Assembly: GCA_016717005.1 (NCBI GenBank)
Contig: JADJUF010000012.1
Coordinates: forward strand, 1 to 64,000
DNA length: 64,000 nucleotides
DNA from: Myxococcales bacterium
GTDB lineage: Bacteria; Myxococcota_A; Polyangia; Haliangiales; Haliangiaceae
Direction: 5' to 3'
Shown in pieces: positions 19,501 through 28,758 of the stretch. A model generated the notes under the pieces. It did no database searches. It was given only the letters and a program-made list of their open reading frames with translations, and was not told the DNA's origin. Position 1 is the first letter of the stretch. Every line of letters begins with the position of its first letter. The position numbers and the translations under genes are program-made.

Positions 19501-22468
19501 ACTCGGAGGGCCTCTACGCGCTCGATCTCACCGCGTTGAAGGCCCGCTTCGATCGGTACGCGGGGGCATTCTTTCTGATCGCGTGGTGGATGTTGCGGAG
19601 CGCACGCAAGGTGCTGGCGGAGGTGGCGCGCGGGCCGCGTGTGCCCCGGGCACGGGACGTCGCCACGGATCTGGGGCTCGCCATCGCCGCCCGCGACCAC
19701 GGCGAGACGATCGCCACGCTGGGCTCGCGCGGCCGCCCGATCTTTGGTCCCTTGTGGGACCCACCGCGTCGCGACTGGGCAGCGATGGAGCAGGCGGTCG
19801 AATGGGCGGCCGGCGTGCAGGCGGCGATGGCCCGGATCCAGCGCAGCGGTGAGCTCGTCGCGGTGGCGCAGGCCGGCGCCACCGACCCGATGATTCGTCA
19901 GCGTGGCGTCGAGCTGCAGGCGCACGTCCAGGCCGCCCGCGCGAGCGTGGCGGAGCTCCAGGCCTCGCTCGGCTGGCTCTCGGAGCCGGGGGCGGTCGAG
20001 CCTCCGGACGACGTCGCTGAACTGCGCGTGCAGGTGCTGGCGTGGCGCGGGCAGCTGCCCCTGTTGCGCGAGTGGTTCGCGTACCAGGAGGCACAGCGCG
20101 CGCTGCGGACGGGTGGGGCGCTCGGCCTGGTCGACGCCGTCGCCGCCGGCCGGATCGTCCCCTCGAGCATCGCCGCCGCGGCCGAACGCAGCGCGCTGGA
20201 GGCGTGGTTGGTCCGCACCAGCCACGACGACGCCGCGCTCAAGTCGTTTCACGGGGACCCTCAGCGCGCGCTGGTCGACGCCTTCGCGACGCGGGACCGG
20301 CGGCTGCTGCGGGACACCCAGACTATGACGCGTGCCCACCTGGCCGCGCGCGCCCCACGGGCCAGCATCGATGCCGCGGGCGGCAGCGAGCTCGGCATCC
20401 TGCAGCGCGAGCTGAAGAAGAAGTCGCGGCACAAGCCGTTGCGCAAGTTGTTCCGCGAGATCCCGGAGCTCGTGACGAGGCTCAAGCCGTGCTTCTTGAT
20501 GAGCCCGCTCTCGGTCGCGCAGTACCTCGAGCCCGATGCCGTCCAGTTCGACGTCGTCGTGTTCGACGAGGCGTCACAGATCCCGACGCACGACGCGATC
20601 GGCGCGCTCGCACGCGGGCGCAGCGCGGTGATCGTCGGGGACTCGAAGCAGCTGCCGCCGACGACGTTCTTTCAGCAGGCGGGCGATGGGGACGGCGACG
20701 AAGACGAGTTCGACGAGCTCGAGAGCATCCTCGACGAGTGCGACGCGGCCGGTCTGCCGTCGCGTCGGCTCGACTGGCACTACCGCAGTCGCCATGAGGA
20801 TCTGATCGCGTTCAGCAATCATCGGTACTACGACAATCGCCTCAACACCTTCCCGTCTTCGGCGGCCCGGGTGCCGCACCTGGGCGTGACGCTGCGGATG
20901 GTGGCCGGCGTGTACGACAAGGGCGGGGCGCGCACCAACCGGGCCGAGGCCGAGGCGCTGGTCCAGGAGCTGGTGGCGCGCTTGCTCGACCCAGCGCAGG
21001 CGAAACGCTCGATCGGTGTCGTCACCTTCAGCCAGCCGCAGCAGAAGCTCGTCGAGGATTTGATCGACCAGGAGCGCCGCAAGCACGACGCCCTGGCCAG
21101 CTTCTTCGATGACAAGCTGACCGAGCCGGTCATCGTGAAGAACCTGGAGAACATCCAGGGCGACGAGCGCGACGTGATGCTGTTCTCGATCTGCTATGGC
21201 CCCGATGGGAACGGACGGGTGGCCATGAACTTCGGCCCGCTCAACCGCGAAGGGGGCGAGCGGCGTCTCAACGTCGCCGTGACGCGGGCCCGTGAACAGC
21301 TGGTCGTGTTCTCGACCTTGCGCCCCGAGCAGATCGACCTGTCGCGCACCGACGCCCGAGGCGTGCGAGACCTGAAGGCGTTCCTCGACTACGCCGAGCG
21401 GGGCCCGAAGGCGATCGCCGAAGCGCTGGAGGTCGGGTCGGAGGCACGGTTCGACTCGCCCTTCGAGGAAGAGGTCCATCGCCGCCTGACCGCCCGCGGA
21501 TGGTCGGTCGATACCCAGGTCGGCTGTGCCGGCTATCGCATCGATCCGGCGTGCGCCACCCCGACCTACCGGGGCGATACGTGCTCGGCGTCGAATGCGA
21601 TGGCGCCTACTACCACTCGGCGCGCTCGGCGCGCGAGCGCGATCGACTTCGGGCCGAGGTGCTGGGGACGCTCGGCTGGAAGCTCCACCGGATCTGGTCG
21701 ACCGACTGGTGGCTCGATCCCGATCGGGAGATGACGAAGCTGGAGCAGGCGATCCGCGCCGCGGTGCAGCCGCCGAGCGCGGCGTCCGCCCGGACCGAGC
21801 CGGCAGCGTACGCGGTGCCACCGATGGTGCCCGCGCGTGCCGCCGAGCCCGCGCCAACCGTGGCCGTCAACCACACCCCGGCGTCACCGCCGCCAGTGGC
21901 CGCCGCCGTGGAGGCCAGCGACAGCCGGCCGTATCGTATCGCCGAAGCTCCGGCCGGGCACCGAGGTGTAGACGACTTCTACGACCCGCGTCGCGAGGGC
22001 GACTTGCGCGCGCTGGTCGAGGCGGTGGTGACGGTCGAAGCGCCCGTCTCGCTGGGCCTGCTGGTCAAGCGGATCGCGTCGTTCTACGGCATCCCGCGCA
22101 CGTCGGCGCGGGTCACCACCCGCGTGCAGGGCGCCATCGATGGACGACGGATCCTGCAGGTCGGGGAGTTCCTGTGGCGTCAGGATCAGGCGCCGGACGC
22201 CTACCGGGCGTTCCGGGTCTCGGATGAGGCTTCGCGTCGCGACGCAACCGACATCCCGATCGAGGAGGTCGCAAACGCCGCCGCCGTCGCGCTGCGCCGG
22301 AACGTCGCCTTGCCCTTCGACGAGCTGGTCAAGCAGACCGCCCGCGTGCTCGGCTTTGGCCGCACTGGCGGGCGTGTAGCCGAACGGATGGGGGAGGGCA
22401 TCGAGCTCCTGATCACGCGTGGCGTTGCGCGACGCGATGGCGACAAGATCCGAGACGCGCATCCGTAG
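16590..22468 (+). CDS. giant DUF4011 SF1 helicase with transglutaminase-like, MTES_1575 nuclease and DUF3320 domains (one frame break)
   Basis: The full product is about 1959 residues. The N-terminal part is beta-rich and leads into a transglutaminase-like segment with C233 (RMGTCLDLS) and H259 (LDGHALPAVWL). DUF4011 follows at about 383-410 (KWKQRLLDTSLRNRLLNFR). The helicase core has Walker A GPPGTGKSQTITNLI (about 698), Walker B VVVFDEASQIPTHD (about 1320), IVGDSKQLPPTTFF and RRLNVAVTRAREQ (about 1560). A Vsr/MTES_1575-like nuclease follows (SPFEEEVHRRL, GYRID, GVECDGAYYHSARSAR), then DUF3320 (FYDPRREGDLRALVEAVV). The frame breaks at about 21556. One extra G there would read YRIDPAVRHPDLPGRYVLG, as in the family. 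Proteins of this build recur in defence islands. Confidence 0.85.
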
Positions 22469-22703
22469 CCCTCCGGATCTGGCCCGCAGGCTGCGGTGGC
22501 GTGCGAGCGTTCGCGGCGATCGCGTCGGCAACTGTGTTGGGGGTGCGCGCCGCGCCAGCGAACGATATTGCCGCTGGCGGCCAGGGCACATGGCGTCTTT
22601 GGATTCGCCGGCCTGCGGTGAACGGCGGGTAGTTGGGACGATCTTGACGCAAGGGCTCGGTTAGTGAGGACGTCCAACCAGTGTACGCGTAGAATGACGC
22701 CAC

Positions 22704-24119
22704 GTGACGACAGACTCCGAACGCCCCGAGCTCCTCCTGGTTGCGTCGGACACGAAGTTGGGGGAGATCCGAAGGCGTTGGTTCGGGACGCGCAATAGCC
22801 TTGGCGTTGATCGTGTGGATCTGCCCACGGCCAGGCGCGCCTTTCGCTTCGACATCGGCCATCCGGTCGACGGCCAAGTCTACCTCCGGCACCCGTGCCG
22901 CCTCGATTACTACCTGGTGCCGGCCCACGCGAATGAGCGGATGGCCCAGGAGAAGCTCGCGGCGTTCACGCAGATCGCTGCAGCTCTGGGTGCCCGGCGG
23001 GTGGAGCTCGTGTCTGCGGTGATGACGAAGGGCACCCAGGAAGGCAAGTTGAGCATTCCGGTCCTGGCGAAGACCCTCGGGCTCGGGCTCTCGGCGGATG
23101 TGGTCCGCGAGGGCGAGGTGACGCGGCACGTCCACGCGGAGTTCAACGAGCCAACCAAGCCGCCGTCGTTTCCGGCAGAGCTGCGTGCTTGGCTGGAAGG
23201 CGATCCGATCCTCAATGGCCTGGTGGCGATTCGCATGAACGAGCGGCCCATCCACTGCAAGGTGGTCCTGAGCATCAGCGATGTCTTCGAGGGTGGTGGG
23301 AAGGTCGACCTCGAGTTGGGCAAGATGGGGTTGGGCATCGGCGTGTCGGCCGGTTCCGTCGGACGCAGTACGTGGTCGTTCAACATCGAGTTCTGGCCGG
23401 CTGATGAGTCATCACTGACGACGAGTCTGACCCGGCAGCTGCCCGCGCTGCTACCGCAGGTCGACGGGCGCTCCGAGCCGAGCAACGATGACCTCGAGTT
23501 CCGGCCGCAGCGACGCGGCGGTGTGTTTCTCGCGGTCCTGGGCACCCTGGTCGTCGGCGTCGCCTGCGTCGTGGTGACGCTCGTTGTGACCCGGTCCGGT
23601 CGCGCCCCGGCTACGTCGCCGGCCGAGGCCAGCGCCGGCGTCCCTGCTGCTTCGGCGTCGGCGGATCCGCTGCCGTCCCCTGAGGCGTCGGCAGCTCAAG
23701 CCGGGGGACGGCCAGGAACACCCATCGCCTCACCAGGGCGCCGCGCCGCCCCCATCTACGATGCCGCATCGCGCAACGGTCCCAGAGACGCGGGAGCTGA
23801 TGCCGCGAAGGTCAACGACTCAACACTGACCCCGGATCAGGTACTGAGGAAGATCTTGTCCGCCTACATGGGCGGTCTGAAGCGTTGTCACAAAGATCTG
23901 CTCCATACCGATCCGACGGCCGGCGGCAAGGTCAGGCTGGCGTTCACGGTCTCCGAACTCGGGCGCGCCGTCCGCCCGAAGTCGACCGGGTTCTCCGCTC
24001 AGCTCGACGCGTGCATCGAGCAGCAGATCGGTGGCTGGCGGTTCGACGTGCCCATGGACACGAACGGGCGGCCGAGCGAGGCATCGTTCGAAATCGCGCT
24101 GCAGCTCGTTCCGGAGTGA
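22704..24119 (+). CDS. single-pass membrane protein with AgmX/PglI-type (TonB-like) C-terminal domain
   Basis: A 471-residue protein starting at GTG 22704. Residues 1-270 form a cytoplasmic region of no recognised family. One transmembrane segment follows (about 272-296, VFLAVLGTLVVGVACVVVTL), then an Ala/Pro/Ser-rich linker. The C-terminal domain (about 375-471) has the AgmX/PglI pattern LSAYMGGLKRCHKDLL, KVRLAFTVSELGRAV and LDACIEQQIGGWRFDVP. AgmX-type domains are common in myxobacterial envelope and motility proteins and resemble TonB in layout. The large N-terminal domain suggests coupling of a cytoplasmic signal or ligand to the envelope. It precedes the radical SAM operon by 69 nt and may not belong to it. 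Confidence 0.75.
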   Translation: MTTDSERPELLLVASDTKLGEIRRRWFGTRNSLGVDRVDLPTARRAFRFDIGHPVDGQVYLRHPCRLDYYLVPAHANERMAQEKLAAFTQIAAALGARRVELVSAVMTKGTQEGKLSIPVLAKTLGLGLSADVVREGEVTRHVHAEFNEPTKPPSFPAELRAWLEGDPILNGLVAIRMNERPIHCKVVLSISDVFEGGGKVDLELGKMGLGIGVSAGSVGRSTWSFNIEFWPADESSLTTSLTRQLPALLPQVDGRSEPSNDDLEFRPQRRGGVFLAVLGTLVVGVACVVVTLVVTRSGRAPATSPAEASAGVPAASASADPLPSPEASAAQAGGRPGTPIASPGRRAAPIYDAASRNGPRDAGADAAKVNDSTLTPDQVLRKILSAYMGGLKRCHKDLLHTDPTAGGKVRLAFTVSELGRAVRPKSTGFSAQLDACIEQQIGGWRFDVPMDTNGRPSEASFEIALQLVPE

Positions 24120-24188
24120 CGGCCACGTGGAAGATGGCTCACGGGTATGGCCCACACTGCGCGCCGAGTCGAGCGCCTTGGAGCACCC

Positions 24189-24407
24189 ATGTCACTGATG
24201 GATGTGAAGCGAACCCAAGGAGATGGCCTGCCGGGCCTGGACCCGCCGTCTCGATCGCCGGCTGCGATCTGGGAAGACCTTCGATGGCACGATCGCATCT
24301 ACAGGATGGAAGGGCTCGATCGGCGGACGCGCCTCGGTTTTCTCGCCCTGCGGGTCCTGCAACGGCTCGCGTACAACGGGGGCTGGTACGAGCGGAGGCG
24401 CTCGTGA
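24189..24407 (+). CDS. small protein heading the radical SAM operon (possible precursor or accessory peptide)
   Basis: A 72-residue protein. ATG 24189 is chosen because GGAG lies about 7 nt upstream; an upstream ATG at 24147 would add 14 residues. The N-terminal half is polar and Gly/Pro-rich (QGDGLPGLDPPSRSP). The second half is helical and rich in Arg and aromatics (WEDLRWHDRIYRMEGLDRR, then LAYNGGWYERRRS). There is no Cys and no signal peptide. Its stop overlaps the next gene by 4 nt. As the first gene of a two-radical-SAM operon it could be the modified substrate, with Trp/Tyr/Asn in the C-terminal NGGWY as candidate sites, or a chaperone-like partner. This is inference only. Confidence 0.6.
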   Translation: MSLMDVKRTQGDGLPGLDPPSRSPAAIWEDLRWHDRIYRMEGLDRRTRLGFLALRVLQRLAYNGGWYERRRS

Positions 24408-25490
24408 CCGTGCGAGTACCGCTCGCCGATGGTGCCAACGTACTCGAGATCGTCGAGAGAAACGGCCGGCCCTTTTCGTCCGAGCGTCGGCGGCGCGGGA
24501 TGATCGAGATGACGCGCCCTGTCGCCGCCGCGGAGCGACCGCCGGACCCGGAGCGTCTCATCCTCGAGCCTCGCGAACACGTGCAACCTGGACTGCCCGA
24601 TGTGCCGCATCGGCGAGTTCGGCGTGGACCAGACCCGCTTCATGGCCCGCCGGCTGTTCGATCGTTGCGTCGCCGAGTTGTTCCCGCGCGTGCGCGAGGT
24701 TCGGCTCAATGGCCTCGGTGAAGCTACGCTCGTGCCCTTCTTTGACCACTGCGTCGATCGCGTCAGCGACGCCGGCCTGCGCGGTGAGCTGATCACCAAT
24801 CTCACGTGCGGGGAGGCGACGATGCGTCGTCTCGTGAGCGCGCGGTTCGTCGTGCTCATATCGTGGGACGCGGCGACGCCGGCTCTGTTCGAGCGGTTGC
24901 GACGGCCGGCTACCTGGGCGGAACAGCGGATGCGTCTCGAGACGCTGTCCGCGCTCGCGGCTGGCCACGGCACCGCCGACCATCTGCACCTCCTGTTCAC
25001 CCTTCAGCGCGCGAACGTGGGCGAGCTGCCAGGCTTGGTGAAGCTGGCCGCCGACGTTGGGGTCCCCAGCGTCCTCGTGAATGTGGTCAAGCTCCAGGAC
25101 GAGCGATGGGTCGAGCGCGCGCAACCCGAGATCGCTCGTGCCGTTGATCTCGCGCGCGAACTGGCCCAGACGCTCGGCGTCGCGCTCACGCTCCCTGACC
25201 ACATCGGGGGGCTCTCGCTGTGCGGCCCGTACGTGCTTCCGACATCGGCGAGAGGCTGCGACCGGCCGCGCAAGGAGGTCGTCGTCCGTTGGAACGGCGA
25301 GATCACGGTCTGCAACATGTTCAACCCGTACGCGTACGGACACCTCGAGCGGCACGGGTTCGAGCGGTCGTGGAACGGCTCGCTGGCCGCGGCGTTCCGC
25401 CGGTTGGTCGACGGGCCCGACCAGCACCCGTACTGCGACGGCTGCTACTACGTGCACGGCGTCTACGAGCGAGAAGGACCGCCGCGATGA
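24404..25490 (+). CDS. radical SAM/SPASM enzyme 1 (one frame break near the N-terminus)
   Basis: The product is about 361 residues, from GTG 24404. The cluster motif C-x3-C-x2-C is present as NTCNLDCPMCRIGEFG, with cysteines encoded at 24582, 24594 and 24603. LNGLGEATLVPFFDH provides the GGEP-like motif. The C-terminus carries SPASM-type cysteines (ARGCDRPRKEVVVRWNGEI, ITVCNMFN, YCDGCYYVHG), implying extra iron-sulfur clusters as in peptide-modifying enzymes. The frame from GTG 24404 reads RLILEP up to about 24573, and the CNLDC frame begins one base later, so one base is extra near 24575. The gene overlaps both neighbours by 4 nt. It likely performs radical chemistry on a peptide or small-molecule substrate made by this operon. 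Confidence 0.8.
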
Positions 25491-26017
25491 CCGGGCCGCT
25501 CGACGTGCTGGTGATCCGTGGTGCGCCCGGCGTCGGAAAATCGACGCTGGGACGTGGCTTGCGTCGCGTTCTCGAACAGGGCGCGGTCGTCGAGGTCGAC
25601 GACGTTCGCGCGATGATCGCCCAGGTCGACTGGACAAGCCGAGCCCATCACGACGTGGCCCTCGACGTCGCGCTCGCGGCGATCGAGCGCTTCGTGGCCA
25701 TCGGGACGAAACCCGTCGCGCTGGTCGACACGTTCAGCCGGGGCCGGCGGACCTCGGTGCAGGGGCGCCTTGACGGTGCGGCATTGCGCCACGAGACGGT
25801 CTCGCTCTGGGTAGCGCCCGCGATCCTCGCCGCCCGGCTTGAGGCTCGCACGACCGGGTTCAAGGACTGGGAGCCGAGTCGCATCCTCAACGACGAGGTC
25901 CGCGCCAACCGGTATCGGCATGAGCGGCTCATCGACGTGACCGCCCTCGACCGCGAGGCGGTCCTGGGCGTGGTCATCGACTTGGTCAGGCCGTCCCGAC
26001 CGGAAGGTGGAGCATGA
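25487..26017 (+). CDS. P-loop kinase-like protein
   Basis: A 176-residue protein beginning LDVLVIRGAPGVGKSTLGRG, a textbook Walker A. VVEVDDVRAMIAQVDW follows (the Asp pair typical of AAA_33/zeta-toxin-type small-molecule kinases), then VALVDTFSRG as a likely Walker B. ARLEARTTGFKDWE provides a lid-like Arg-rich region. It probably phosphorylates a small molecule or peptide made or modified by the flanking enzymes. ATGA overlaps are seen with both the upstream radical SAM gene and the downstream one, so it is an integral member of the operon. The substrate cannot be read from sequence. Confidence 0.75.
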   Translation: MTGPLDVLVIRGAPGVGKSTLGRGLRRVLEQGAVVEVDDVRAMIAQVDWTSRAHHDVALDVALAAIERFVAIGTKPVALVDTFSRGRRTSVQGRLDGAALRHETVSLWVAPAILAARLEARTTGFKDWEPSRILNDEVRANRYRHERLIDVTALDREAVLGVVIDLVRPSRPEGGA

Positions 26018-27038
26018 CGTCGCGCCCAGGGTGGCTGCCGGCTGTCCTCAGCCCGGCCCCGCACTACCTGTTCATCGAGACCACCACCGCGTGCAACCTC
26101 CGCTGTCGACAGTGCCACATGTGGATGTCATCGGAGCCGGCGGGGACGCTGACTACGACCGAGAAGGTCGCGCTGGTCGATGAGTTTGGTCGATGGGCGG
26201 ACCACGGCGTCGTCGTGCTTACCAGGGGCGAGCCGTTCCTCCAAGGCGGACGAGGTCCTCGCGATCTCGCGCCGCCCGAGAGCAGGGCCACTCGGTCGCG
26301 GTGAACACGAACGGCACCCTGATCCCCGCCGAACTCTTCGACACGCTTCTGCGGGAGGGTCCTCACTACCTCGTGCTCTCGGTCGACGCGCCCGACGCTG
26401 CGACGCACGACTGGCTGCGAGGGCGCGCCGGCACCTGGTCGGCCGTCGTGGAGACGATCCGCGGCCTCGTGGAGGCCCGGGAGTCTCGGCACCCAGGCTC
26501 GGACGTGAAGATCCTCGTCAACGGAATCTTGTGCGCGCGAACCTTGCCGGCCGCCCTGGAGCATGTGGCCTTCGCGAGGTCGCTGGGTGTCGATGGCGTG
26601 ATGTTCCAGGCGCTCGCGCGGACCTTCATGAACCAGGGGCTCGGCGACCCGTTCTTCGACAAGCACCGCCCACAGGACCTCGCGCTCGTCGATCGAGTGC
26701 TCGACGAGTTGGTGGCGCTGCGGAAGGTTGACCGATTCCTGAACACTGAGGTTCGTGACCTCGAGTGGATGAAGCTCTACTTCCGGAACCCGGACTTCAT
26801 CAGCGAGCCGGTGTGCGGCTCGGCTCACCGCAACATGATGGTGAACATGTACGGCGAGATCCAGCTGTGCTTCGCCATGAAGGAGCTGCTCGGCGGCGCG
26901 CATCTCGGATCCGTCCGCGACACGACCCTGCGCGCGGCCTGGCACGGCGACGCCGCGGCCCAGGCGCGCACCGTGATGGACGCCTGCCGGAAGAACTGCG
27001 GGATGTTGCACTGTCATCGCCGGGAGGGCCCGTTGTGA
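26014..27038 (+). CDS. radical SAM/SPASM enzyme 2 (two frame breaks)
   Basis: The conceptual product is about 341 residues from ATG 26014. The N-terminus has FIETTTACNLRCRQCHMW (C-x3-C-x2-C). The usual GGEP motif reads LTRGEPFL here, with Arg in place of the first Gly. The frame is lost near 26237 and again near 26275. Between these points KADEVLAIS and then RAAREQGHSVAVNTNGTL are read in the other two frames, as expected of the family. The C-terminal part has VCGSAHRNMMVNMYGEIQLC and CRKNCGMLHCH, typical of a SPASM domain. It overlaps the kinase and glycosyltransferase genes by 4 nt. It is not closely similar to radical SAM enzyme 1, so two distinct reactions are likely. Confidence 0.78.
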
Positions 27039-27868
27039 CGGTGCGCCGGCGTGCGCCCCTGGCGGTGTCGGTGGTCATTCCTTGCCACGGACGGCTCGCG
27101 TCGCTGGAGCGCGCTGTGTGTTCGGTGCTGGCCTCGGCGAGCGCGGTGGAGGGCGAGGTTGAGGTCATCCTGGTGGACGACTGCTCGCCGACCCCGGTGC
27201 GAGAGGCACTCCAGGCCAAGCTGCGCGACGCGCGGGTCCGATTCCTGCGCCATGACGCCAACCGTGGTCCAGCCGCCGCGCGGAACACCGGCGTCGCCCA
27301 GGCGCGGTTCGAGCTGGTGCTCTTCACTGACGATGACGTGGTCGTGGACGCGCGCTGGATCGAGCGGCTCGCGCGCTATCTCGCCGACGCGCCCCGGCGA
27401 GTTGGCGGCGTCGGCGGTCGCGTTCGCGCGCTGGGCACCGATCTGTTCAGTCGGTACTTCGAGTACCACCACATCCTCGACCCATTCCGCATGGATGATG
27501 GACGCGTGCTCTACGTCGTCACGGCCTGCTGCGGGTATCGGCGGTCGGTCCTGCAGGAAGTCGGGGCTTTGACGAGGACGTCAAGGCTCCGGGCGGCGAA
27601 GATCCCGGCCTTGCCTTCAAGGTCGCCGCGGCTGGGTATGAGCTCCCACGTCGTCGAAGATGCCCTCGTCCACCACGACTTCCGGCTGGGGCTACGTGAC
27701 TTCTGGCGGACGTTTCGACGGTACGGCCGCGGGTGTCGGCACCAGGTCGAGCGGCACTGGCGGGGCTTTGCGTCGCCTCGTCGCGCCAGCGGCGGCTCCG
27801 GCGCTCGCGACGCCGTCGCGACCTTCGGCGGACAACTCGTCGAAGTGCCCGACGCGGAGTCACTGTAG
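27035..27868 (+). CDS. family 2 glycosyltransferase (two compensating frame breaks)
   Basis: GTG 27035 overlaps the preceding stop (GTGA). The product (277 residues) opens LAVSVVIPCHGRLASLERAV and continues EVEVILVDDCSP and NRGPAAARNTG. The metal-binding LVLFTDDDVVVD follows, a clear GT-A/GT2 signature. Between about 27560 and 27647 the family-like sequence (GFDEDVKAPGGEDPGLAFKV) is in another frame, after which VVEDALVHHDFRLGLRDFWR resumes in the original frame. A pair of single-base errors therefore explains the region, which contains the acceptor-binding ED motif. It is the last gene of the operon and probably transfers a sugar to the product of the radical SAM steps. Confidence 0.82.
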   Translation: MTVRRRAPLAVSVVIPCHGRLASLERAVCSVLASASAVEGEVEVILVDDCSPTPVREALQAKLRDARVRFLRHDANRGPAAARNTGVAQARFELVLFTDDDVVVDARWIERLARYLADAPRRVGGVGGRVRALGTDLFSRYFEYHHILDPFRMDDGRVLYVVTACCGYRRSVLQEVGALTRTSRLRAAKIPALPSRSPRLGMSSHVVEDALVHHDFRLGLRDFWRTFRRYGRGCRHQVERHWRGFASPRRASGGSGARDAVATFGGQLVEVPDAESL

Positions 27869-28042
27869 TCGCCGGAGATGCGGCAGATGTTTGAGACCCT
27901 GGTCGTGGGACCGCCGTGACCGCCGTACCCACGGGTACCCGCTCGAGGCGCGGCGGACGTGCGCTGGGCCTCGGCGTCCGGCGCAGGCTGACAATAAATG
28001 GGGAGCGAGAAATCGTAAGCTCCTCGCCTCGAACTGGCGCGC

Positions 28043-28318
28043 TCAGCTCCGAGGCCGCCGCACCCCAATCCAACTGCCGATCACCAGCCGCACGGCCGCC
28101 TCCGCGAACCCCGGAGCGAGCCTGATCCCGCCCTCCCATTCGCCCCTGCTTGCCAGTTCCTCAATGGCCTCCACGAGCTCCGCGACTACCTCCGATACGG
28201 CCTCGTCTGGCGTTGTGCTATGGCGTAGCACAGCCCCTGGCGTCGACGGTGCGCGAGCGTCCGCGGCGTCCGGGTGATCTCGCAGGTTTAGAGTGCTTTC
28301 GAGCGCCTCAGTGGACAC
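28043..28318 (-). CDS. small hypothetical protein
   Basis: A 91-residue reading frame from GTG 28318. The sequence has helical content (PDEAVSEVVAELVEAIEELA) and ends in LAPGFAEAAVRLVIGSWIGV. Codon third positions are mostly G/C, as in the neighbours, which supports coding. No family, signal peptide or clear transmembrane segment is recognised. It lies 31 nt after the next minus-strand gene, so they may be co-transcribed. Confidence 0.45.
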   Translation of the reverse strand: MSTEALESTLNLRDHPDAADARAPSTPGAVLRHSTTPDEAVSEVVAELVEAIEELASRGEWEGGIRLAPGFAEAAVRLVIGSWIGVRRPRS

Positions 28319-28349
28319 ACTGACTGCCTTCGACTCCCGGCGCCTCCAC

Positions 28350-28739
28350 TTACATTGCCGTGCCGTTCCGCGGCCTTGCGGTTGCGGCCGGGAGCGCCGC
28401 TGCGGCGTGCTGCCGCCTGGCCGCTCGCGCCTCCACCAGCGCCGCCGCGAAGGCGATGGTCGCCGCGATCGCGACGATCGCGGACAGGATGAGGCACGCC
28501 CAGGCGATTGACGGGGCGAAGGCCTGGCCGATCGCGGCGGCCGAGCCCTGCGGCGCCGGCGCGCGGTCGAAGCCGCGAAGCGCGAACCAGGAGAAGACCG
28601 CGGCGGAGGCTCCCGCGAGGCTGAAGAGGCCTGCGATGAACGTGCGCAGCGGCCGGACCCGCGGTGGGGCGGGCTCGAGGGCGTCGGTGTCGGCGTCCGC
28701 GTCCGCGTCGTTCTCGTCTGGCAGGCGCCCGGCCGCAAC
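28350..28739 (-). CDS. small membrane protein with two transmembrane helices (start uncertain)
   Basis: The 129-codon region has a strongly acidic Asp/Ala repeat near its N-terminus (ENDADADADTDALEPAPP). Two hydrophobic helices follow (FIAGLFSLAGASAAVFSWFA and IAWACLILSAIVAIAATIAF), then a basic tail. No ATG, GTG or TTG lies in frame between the stop of the upstream lipoprotein gene and the coding region. Either the start is non-standard or a base is missing near 28740. It lies downstream of the lipoprotein at 28759-29238, in the same direction. Function unknown. Confidence 0.5.
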   Translation of the reverse strand, partial: VAAGRLPDENDADADADTDALEPAPPRVRPLRTFIAGLFSLAGASAAVFSWFALRGFDRAPAPQGSAAAIGQAFAPSIAWACLILSAIVAIAATIAFAAALVEARAARRQHAAAALPAATARPRNGTAM

Positions 28740-28758
28740 CGAAGTCGACGAAGGTCCG

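Noticed and set aside
28050..28300. Possible small RNA downstream of the glycosyltransferase
   Set aside because: Short palindromes are common in this GC-rich DNA, and a supported small gene explains the stretch.
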